Assembly: GCA_025350425.1 (NCBI GenBank)
Contig: JANXXW010000513.1
Coordinates: forward strand, 1 to 20,533
DNA length: 20,533 nucleotides
From: Rhodospirillales bacterium
Lineage (GTDB): Bacteria; Pseudomonadota; Alphaproteobacteria; Acetobacterales; Acetobacteraceae
Direction of reading: 5' to 3'
Under the pieces are notes generated by a model. The model made no database searches. It was given only the letters and a program-made list of their open reading frames with translations, and was not told where the DNA came from. Position 1 is the stretch's first letter. Every line of letters begins with the position of its first letter. The translations under genes were made by a program, and so were the position numbers. This document shows positions 15,696 through 20,533 of this stretch, piece after piece.

Positions 15696-17003
15696 CTACT
15701 TACCGATACAGAATTGGCGAAAGACAAGATCGAGAACGTCGTCGGTCTCAGCGCCGGTGCTAACCCGCGCGAGGGAGTTGCTGGCCAAGCGGACTTCTTC
15801 GGCCACGAATTCCACGCCTTGGCACTGCGTTGCCGCGAGCAGATGATCCACCACGTCCACCAAGGCCGCCCGATGGCGCGGTCGGGTCAGGGCGGGCACG
15901 GTGCGGCCCCGCGCGAGCCGCAATGCCTCGCTGGTCAAAGCGGCGTGAAGCCCGCTCATGCCGTCACCCCGCAAGGCGCTGACGTTGATACCATCACTTG
16001 CGCCAGGACAAATATCGCTCTTGTTCCGGACCTTGATCGTCCGAATGTCATTGATGAATTCCGGCAGGCCATAATTACCCGGAGTGTCAGTGACGAACAG
16101 CACGAGATCGGCCGCACGCGCGCGGTCCCGCGCACGTCTGATGCCTTCGCGCTCGATCTGGTCGCCGGCCTCGCGCAGGCCTGCAGTGTCTACAAAAGTG
16201 ACGGGCACTCCGCCCAGACTAATTCTCGCCTCGACCGCGTCACGAGTGGTGCCGGGAATTTCAGAAACAATGGAAACCTCCCGATCGCAAATTGCATTTA
16301 CCAAGGTAGACTTCCCAACATTCGGAGCGCCTACGACAGCAATCGAAAGACCAGTCCGAAGTTTCTCGGCGGTCTTATCTTGCTCAAGTCGTTGTCCGAT
16401 CTCCTGCAGGAGGTGTGTAATATCAACTTCTACTGGATTTGAGTGCCCTCCTTCTACGAACTCATCGGGAAAGTCGATCTCGGCTTCGAGCGTTGCCATT
16501 ATCCGGGTCAATCGTTTCTGCCAGCCCGAATAAATGTCGCCAAGTGCCCCCTGCATCTGCAGCAGCGCCTGATCTCTCTGCGCGTCCGTTTCCGCGGCGA
16601 CGAGGTCACCGATCGCTTCGGCTTCGAGCAAGTCGATGCGGCCGTTTATGAATGCGCGACGAGTAAACTCCCCAGCCTCAGCCGGACGCCCACCCAGATT
16701 TGCGAGGGCTGTGACGACACCATCCAGCACGGCCCCGCCTCCGTGCAAATGGAGTTCTGCACAATCCTCGCCTGTGTAGCTGCGTGGCGCGGGAAACCAG
16801 AGCACGAGGGCGCGGTCCAGCAAACCTCCTTGTCCGTCACGCAGTGACCGCAGCGAAGCATATCGAGGCGCAAGGCCGCCAGCACCCATCGCGGCCAGCA
16901 TCTCCGCACATCGTAAGCCACTGAGCCGCAACACGGTCAGCGCCGAATGGCGTCCCCCCGCAGCCACGCCGAACACCGTGTCGGACAGCGCGGGACGGAT
17001 CAC
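15696..17003 (-). CDS. mnmE: tRNA modification GTPase MnmE
   Basis: A 435-aa GTPase, partner of MnmG in U34 modification. An N-terminal folate-binding domain (DTVFGVAAGG... LRLSG, later SYTGEDCAELHLHGG and GEFTRRAFINGRIDL) is followed by the helical domain. The inserted G domain has the P-loop GAPNVGKS at about 225-232, PGTTRD at about 250-255, DTAGLRE at about 272-278 and NKSD at about 327-330. The C-terminal FCIGK carries the essential cysteine. The frame is open upstream to 17129, but that would overlap the ferredoxin gene. GTG at 17003 is preferred because it starts just before the conserved SDTVFGVA and gives normal length. Confidence 0.93.
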   Translation of the reverse strand: MIRPALSDTVFGVAAGGRHSALTVLRLSGLRCAEMLAAMGAGGLAPRYASLRSLRDGQGGLLDRALVLWFPAPRSYTGEDCAELHLHGGGAVLDGVVTALANLGGRPAEAGEFTRRAFINGRIDLLEAEAIGDLVAAETDAQRDQALLQMQGALGDIYSGWQKRLTRIMATLEAEIDFPDEFVEGGHSNPVEVDITHLLQEIGQRLEQDKTAEKLRTGLSIAVVGAPNVGKSTLVNAICDREVSIVSEIPGTTRDAVEARISLGGVPVTFVDTAGLREAGDQIEREGIRRARDRARAADLVLFVTDTPGNYGLPEFINDIRTIKVRNKSDICPGASDGINVSALRGDGMSGLHAALTSEALRLARGRTVPALTRPRHRAALVDVVDHLLAATQCQGVEFVAEEVRLASNSLARVSTGAETDDVLDLVFRQFCIGK

Positions 17004-17070
17004 CGCGAAGCATCCACCCAGGATGCCTTGTTCGCCAGAACCGCGTCTCGCGCGTGCGCGACTGGCACAG

Positions 17071-17409
17071 TCATCGGTTCGGCAGGCGAAGGTCGTCGGC
17101 TGGGGCGCCGCCAGGCTGGGCTGCCGCAAGTACGCGATCGATATCCTCCGTGGTCTCGATGCGAAACCAGTCGCCGCGGGGATAGATCACCACGCAGGGA
17201 CCGAGTTCGCACCGATCGAGGCAGCCGGAAGAATTGATGCGTGCGCGTTCGATTCCCTGTTCCTTGGCACAAGCCTTCATGTAGTCGCGCAGCTTCTCCG
17301 ACCCCTTCGCGGCGCATGACCCACGCGCATGACCGTCGGGACGTCTGTTGCAACAGACAAAGGCATGGAAATCAAAAAACTGCGGGATGGCGGGAGGTGT
17401 ATCGTTCAA
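17071..17409 (-). CDS. Thioredoxin-like [2Fe-2S] ferredoxin
   Basis: A 112-aa cytoplasmic protein of the thioredoxin-like [2Fe-2S] ferredoxin family. The cluster ligands fit a C-x12-C and C-x3-C pattern: Cys19 and Cys32 in FVCCNRRPDGHARGSC, and Cys63 and Cys67 in SSGCLDRCELGPCVVIYP. Cys20, Cys47 and Cys72 are additional. The family is linked to electron transfer or Fe-S carriage, but the partner here is unknown. The start appears to be TTG at 17409, with GTAGGG a few bases upstream on the minus strand. mnmE starts 67 nt downstream on the same strand, so the ferredoxin may be the first gene of the mnmE-parB block. Confidence 0.85.
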   Translation of the reverse strand: MNDTPPAIPQFFDFHAFVCCNRRPDGHARGSCAAKGSEKLRDYMKACAKEQGIERARINSSGCLDRCELGPCVVIYPRGDWFRIETTEDIDRVLAAAQPGGAPADDLRLPNR

Positions 17410-17777
17410 GGTGCCCTACTATTTTTGAATGCCGACTGGACGCCGATATGAAATCGGCCACGGGTTGAGCGGATCAACCGATTTCGGCGGCCAGACCGCC
17501 CATTGTAACGGCGGCGCGGAGCCCTCCCATTGGCGGGAACCCAGTGCCGACCTATCCCGCAGATGGTCGGGTAATGCAAGCACATGACTGCTGGATCGAC
17601 ATGCGATCAGGCCCAAGCCGACGCGCAAAGCCGAAAATGCCTACCGATTCCACTGCGCTTCATAAACGGCGGCGATCGTCTTTACGACCTGAGCGCGGTC
17701 GGCCTCCGCTCTAGCTTGACACGACGGGCGCCGAGGGGTGGCATTCACGCCGGAACAGACTTTGGATCTTACGTCAC
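17410..17777. other. Divergent intergenic region, 368 nt
   Basis: It separates the ferredoxin gene (-) from ogt (+) and must hold promoters for both. A perfect -35 hexamer TTGACA lies at 17716-17721, but the -10 at a 17-nt spacing (TGGCAT, 17739-17744) is poor. Two small inverted repeats lie next to the ferredoxin side: GCCGAT/ATCGGC at 17442-17458 and GGTTGA/TCAACC at 17463-17479, each a 6-bp stem with a 5-nt loop; they could be operator or leader structures. Short open frames in the region look like noise, and I recognise no RNA gene. Confidence 0.4.
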
Positions 17778-18260
17778 TTGCCCCAACTTTCGCTGCACAC
17801 GCCCATAGGCGACCTGACCGTTTCGGAGGAAGACGGCCACATCGTTGCCGTTGACTGGGGTTGGGGCCGGGATCAAACGCCGACGCACTTGTTGGTCGAG
17901 ACGCGAACTCGGCTACACGCTTATTTCGACGGCGACCTCACCAGCTTCGACCTGCCGCTCGCGCCGCCGGGCACCGCTTATCAACTGCGCGTCTGGACTT
18001 CCCTCCGCGGTATTCCAGCCGGCGAAACACGCAGCTACGCCGAACTGGCCCGCCTGGCCGGGGGTTCGCCGCGCTCGGTTGGGATGGCCAACGGGGCCAA
18101 TCCGATACCCATCATCATCCCGTGCCATCGCGTGGTTGGCATAAACGGCCCGGGCGGCTATTCCGGCGGCGATGGGCTCTCGACGAAACTGTTTCTGCTT
18201 GATCTCGAAGGTGCGTCGGCTGCCGTTCAGGCGCAGCGTAGCCTGCCATCGTCCGCGTGA
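17778..18260 (+). CDS. ogt: Methylated-DNA--protein-cysteine methyltransferase (Ogt type)
   Basis: A 160-aa suicide repair enzyme that transfers the alkyl group from O6-alkylguanine in DNA to its own cysteine. The active site PCHRVV has Cys116. Upstream are the helix-turn-helix and arginine finger, GETRSYAELARLAGGSPRSV, followed by NGANPIPIIIPCHRV (family pattern AxGxNPxxxxxPCHRV); GYSGG follows. The N-terminal domain (LSLHTPIGDLTVSEEDG) is short and there is no Ada methyl-phosphotriester domain. The start appears to be TTG at 17778, as no in-frame ATG or GTG is seen near it and homology begins at once. qor follows 43 nt downstream. Confidence 0.92.
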   Translation: MPQLSLHTPIGDLTVSEEDGHIVAVDWGWGRDQTPTHLLVETRTRLHAYFDGDLTSFDLPLAPPGTAYQLRVWTSLRGIPAGETRSYAELARLAGGSPRSVGMANGANPIPIIIPCHRVVGINGPGGYSGGDGLSTKLFLLDLEGASAAVQAQRSLPSSA

Positions 18261-18271
18261 TGCACGCGGAC
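18251..18271 (+). terminator. Hairpin spanning the ogt stop codon
   Basis: A perfect 9-bp inverted repeat, GTCCGCGTG (18251-18259) and CACGCGGAC (18263-18271), with a 3-nt loop ATG that starts in the ogt stop codon. The downstream tail is only CCCCTCTTT, so it is at best a weak terminator or an mRNA-stabilising or attenuating structure between ogt and qor. Confidence 0.35.
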
Positions 18272-18303
18272 GCCTCCCCTCTTTCAGCACGGGTCGTCCA
18301 GCA

Positions 18304-19275
18304 ATGACAAAAGCCATCCGCATCCATCATAACGGCGGCCCGGAAGTGTTGCAGTGGGAGGACGTGCCGACCCCGCAACCCGGACCGGGAGAAGCCTTGG
18401 TCCGGCACGAGGCGGTCGGCCTCAACTACATCGACGTCTACTTCCGGACCGGACTGTATAAAAGTGCGTTGCCAACCACTATCGGCATGGAAGCGGCCGG
18501 GATCGTCTCGGCGATCGGCGACGGGGTCGACACGGTCGCGGTCGGTGACCGTGTGGCCTATGCCGGCGGCCCGATCGGGGCCTACGCGACTGAGCGCACC
18601 ATCGCTGCGGACCGGCTCGTGAAGCTGCCCGACGGGATCGATTTCCAGACCGCCGCCGCCATGATGCTGCAAGGCATGACCGCGCAATATCTGCTGCGGC
18701 GGACGTTCGTGGTGAAGCCGGGAGACACCATCCTGGTGCACGCTGCGGCCGGCGGCGTTGGTCTGATCATGTGCCAATGGGCCAAATACCTGGGCGCCAC
18801 CGTCATCGGCGTCGTGTCGAGCCCGGAAAAGGCCGAACTCGCCAAGGCGCACGGCGCCGCACATGTCGTGGTAGGCCACGCCAACCTTCCCGCCGAGGTC
18901 AAGCGCATCACTGGCGGCGCGATGGTGCCCGTTTGCTATGACAGCGTCGGGCGAGACACCTTCACGCAAAGCATCGACTGCTTGGCGCCGCTTGGCATGA
19001 TGGTGACCTTCGGCAATGCGTCCGGCCCGGTGCCGCCCGTCGATCTCGGAATGCTGAGCGCCAAGGGCAGCCTGTATCTTACCCGGCCTACGCTGGCGAC
19101 CTACACCTCCAAGCGCGCCGACCTCGAACGTGTGAGCAAGGATCTGTTCGAGGTGGTCCAGAGCGGTGCCGTCTCCATCCGTGTCAACCAGACCTTCCCC
19201 CTGGCGGAGGCCGCCGCAGCACATCAGGCGCTCGAGGCGCGACTGACCACTGGCAGCACGGTGCTCCTGCCCTAA
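18304..19275 (+). CDS. qor: NADPH:quinone oxidoreductase (zeta-crystallin type)
   Basis: A 323-aa zinc-independent medium-chain dehydrogenase/reductase that would reduce quinones with NADPH. GGPEVLQWEDVP at about residues 11-22, VGLNYIDVYFRTGLY at about 38-52, PTTIGMEAAG and the nucleotide-binding HAAAGGVGL at about 146-154 are the family signatures; the substrate-domain helix MMLQGMTAQYLL is also present. There are no structural zinc cysteines. The frame is open upstream, but ATG at 18304 starts the conserved MTKAIRIHHNGGPEVL. It lies 43 nt after ogt and 5 nt before a possible GTG start of the MFS gene, so the three may form an operon. Confidence 0.93.
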   Translation: MTKAIRIHHNGGPEVLQWEDVPTPQPGPGEALVRHEAVGLNYIDVYFRTGLYKSALPTTIGMEAAGIVSAIGDGVDTVAVGDRVAYAGGPIGAYATERTIAADRLVKLPDGIDFQTAAAMMLQGMTAQYLLRRTFVVKPGDTILVHAAAGGVGLIMCQWAKYLGATVIGVVSSPEKAELAKAHGAAHVVVGHANLPAEVKRITGGAMVPVCYDSVGRDTFTQSIDCLAPLGMMVTFGNASGPVPPVDLGMLSAKGSLYLTRPTLATYTSKRADLERVSKDLFEVVQSGAVSIRVNQTFPLAEAAAAHQALEARLTTGSTVLLP

Positions 19276-19337
19276 GCGGCGTGGCTGACCGGCACTTACC
19301 CGGCGGGGATGTCATCGGCGGGAGTGCGTCGGGTATC

Positions 19338-20270
19338 ATGGGGCCCAACCGTGCGCGCACCACCGCGCTGATCGTCGCCTGCGCGCTGTTCATGCAAAAC
19401 CTCGACAGCACGGTGATCTCGACCGCGTTGCCGACCATGGCTCGCGCGTTCGGCGAGGAGCCCGTGCGGATGAACGTCGCCCTCACGTCGTATCTGCTCA
19501 GCCTCGCGGTGTTCATCCCCATGAGCGGGTGGATGGCGGATCGCTTCGGTGCGCGCACGGTTTTCCGCGCCGCGATCCTGGTGTTCACCTTCGGCTCCGT
19601 GCTGTGCGGACGGGCAGAGACGCTGCCGTTCCTGGTCGGTGCGCGCATCCTGCAAGGCATTGGCGGTGCCATGATGGTCCCGGTCGGGCGCCTGCTGCTG
19701 CTCCGCACTGCGGCAAAATCGGAGCTTGTGGCCGCCATGGCATGGCTGTCGGCACCGGCGCTGATCGGGCCGGTGGTCGGGCCTCCGGTAGGTGGGTTCA
19801 TCGTGGACCATTTTTCCTGGCCCTGGATCTTCGACATCAACGTGCCGATCGGACTGGTCGGCTTCTGCCTGGTCACAATCTACATTCCGGATGTCCGCGA
19901 GGAAGGGCGGGTGCGGTTGGACTTCACCGGTCTTGTGCTGTCCGGGGTGTCACTGGCTTGCCTCATGGTCGGGTTCGAGACCGCGGGACGGGGCATGGTG
20001 GATTCTACCCTCAGCGCAGTCATGCTGGGAACGGGAGTCCTGGCCGGACTGGTTTATGCCTGGCACGCGCGCCGCGTGCCCGCCCCGTTACTCGATTTCA
20101 CCTTGTTGCGTATCCCGACCTTCATGGTGTCGGTGGTCGCGGGCACGCTGTTCCGTGTCGGTATCGGCGCAGTACCGTTCCTGTTACCCCTCATGCTGCA
20201 AATTGGCTTCGGCTACACGGCCACCCAGAGCGGCCTCGTGACCTTCGCGAGTTCGGCCGACACGTGGTAG
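19338..20270 (+). CDS. DHA2-type MFS drug exporter, C-terminally truncated
   Basis: The N-terminal part of a proton-driven multidrug exporter of the major facilitator superfamily, DHA2 (14-helix) group. Visible are the first-helix motif MQNLDSTVISTALPTMA, motif A (GWMADRFGARTVF, about residues 64-76), the ARILQGIGGAMMVPVGR helix and motif C (GPVVGPPVGGFI, about 144-155). About nine hydrophobic segments can be followed. ATG at 19338 is preferred; GTG at 19281 is an alternative that adds 19 residues and sits 5 nt after qor. The frame ends after QSGLVTFASSADTW at residue 310, whereas the family is usually about 450-520 aa. The last residues come from unrelated sequence, so the gene is cut at about 20240-20260. 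Confidence 0.88.
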   Translation: MGPNRARTTALIVACALFMQNLDSTVISTALPTMARAFGEEPVRMNVALTSYLLSLAVFIPMSGWMADRFGARTVFRAAILVFTFGSVLCGRAETLPFLVGARILQGIGGAMMVPVGRLLLLRTAAKSELVAAMAWLSAPALIGPVVGPPVGGFIVDHFSWPWIFDINVPIGLVGFCLVTIYIPDVREEGRVRLDFTGLVLSGVSLACLMVGFETAGRGMVDSTLSAVMLGTGVLAGLVYAWHARRVPAPLLDFTLLRIPTFMVSVVAGTLFRVGIGAVPFLLPLMLQIGFGYTATQSGLVTFASSADTW

Positions 20271-20533
20271 CTGGCCTTGTCCGTCTCGTACCGCCCGCGG
20301 GCGAAGTCCAGGATCTCGCGGAACAGGCCCGGGTCAACCAGCGCGATGGCCCGCACGGCCTCAAGCCAACTCGTCCCGGCCGTCTTGAGGTGTACGTACG
20401 GCCCGGCCACCTCGGCGATAATGGGATAGATGCTGAACTTATCCGAGCCGGAGTGGATGGAAATCTTGTACGGTCCCAACGCCTTCATCACCGCCACGTG
20501 CTGGGCGAAGCTGCGGCGGAATTCCTCCTTGTC
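20213..20533 (-). CDS. Tagaturonate epimerase (UxaE)-like protein, internal fragment
   Basis: An open frame on the minus strand runs in from the window end, starting DKEEFRRSFAQHVAVMKALG. It then has PYKISIHSGSDKFSIYPI, HLKTAGTSWLEAVRAIALVDP, read here in parts, and FARGRYETDKASYHVSAELAKV. These are conserved parts of the UxaE/tagaturonate epimerase family, which interconverts tagaturonate and fructuronate in hexuronate catabolism. The gene start lies beyond the window. The family-like part stops near 20240; the last residues to the stop at 20213 (TRPLWVAV) are antisense to the MFS gene and do not fit the family, so the C-terminal tens of residues are missing. Recognition is from memory of the family pattern. 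Confidence 0.7.
   Translation of the reverse strand, partial: DKEEFRRSFAQHVAVMKALGPYKISIHSGSDKFSIYPIIAEVAGPYVHLKTAGTSWLEAVRAIALVDPGLFREILDFARGRYETDKASYHVSAELAKVTRPLWVAV
20240..20260. other. Probable chimeric junction with ~20-nt microhomology
   Basis: Forward, the bases read as MFS codons (VTFASSA); in reverse, the same bases read as UxaE codons (SAELAKV). Left of it only the MFS frame fits its family, and right of it only the UxaE frame does. Both genes lose their C-terminal parts at this point. A shared stretch of about 19-21 nt joining two unrelated genes tail to tail fits either short-overlap misassembly or a deletion/inversion by microhomology. Confidence 0.6.

Noticed and set aside
17419..17628. 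A 69-codon minus-strand frame in the ferredoxin-ogt gap
   Set aside because: No ribosome-binding site or recognisable motif, and it would occupy the region needed for promoters.
18115..19224. A 369-codon minus-strand frame opposite qor
   Set aside because: The plus strand encodes a clear quinone oxidoreductase over the same bases; the antisense frame is His/Asp/Gly-rich and has no motif.

Overview
The window looks like chromosomal core DNA of a GC-rich alphaproteobacterium, most likely Acetobacteraceae or a close Rhodospirillales relative. This rests on two gene blocks typical of Alphaproteobacteria: lptM-lysA-TIGR02302, and DUF3576-lptE-holA facing mnmE-mnmG-rsmG-parA-parB. The placement is inference from gene content and order, not from a search. 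No tRNA, rRNA, CRISPR array, insertion sequence or prophage was seen.

Layout. 8-4152 (+): a small lipoprotein (lptM), lysA (lysine biosynthesis) and a large TIGR02302/DUF4175 membrane protein, packed as one operon. 4155-4524: decayed DNA with a recognisable fragment of a histidine kinase. 4525-7637 (-): yggS (PLP homeostasis), kup (K+ uptake) and a 116-aa protein of unknown function. 7914-9395 (+): an outer-membrane porin with a strong Shine-Dalgarno and a textbook intrinsic terminator. 9442-11631 (+): a good sigma70-type promoter followed by a DUF3576 lipoprotein, lptE (LPS assembly) and holA (DNA polymerase III delta). leuS, which I would expect between DUF3576 and lptE, is absent.

11612-17409 (-): a compact block read as [2Fe-2S] ferredoxin, mnmE, mnmG, rsmG, parA, parB. 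The genes overlap or nearly touch, with ATGA overlaps at rsmG/parA and parA/parB. A perfect parS site lies inside the start of rsmG, at the centre of a 30-bp perfect palindrome. The block links tRNA wobble-uridine modification (MnmE/MnmG), 16S rRNA methylation (RsmG) and chromosome segregation (ParA/ParB/parS), and suggests that the region is close to the replication origin.

17778-20270 (+): an Ogt-type DNA repair methyltransferase, a quinone oxidoreductase and the N-terminal part of a DHA2-type MFS exporter. The exporter stops abruptly at about 20240-20260. From there to the window end the opposite strand encodes part of a tagaturonate-epimerase-like (UxaE) protein. Both genes are cut at the same roughly 20-nt stretch, which fits both reading frames. 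This suggests an assembly chimera or a microhomology deletion, so the last ~270 bases should be treated with caution.

I found no convincing new multi-gene system. The best leads are the chimeric 3' junction, the DUF3576 lipoprotein beside lptE with leuS missing, the long parS palindrome, the kinase remnant, and the unknown 116-aa protein behind kup.
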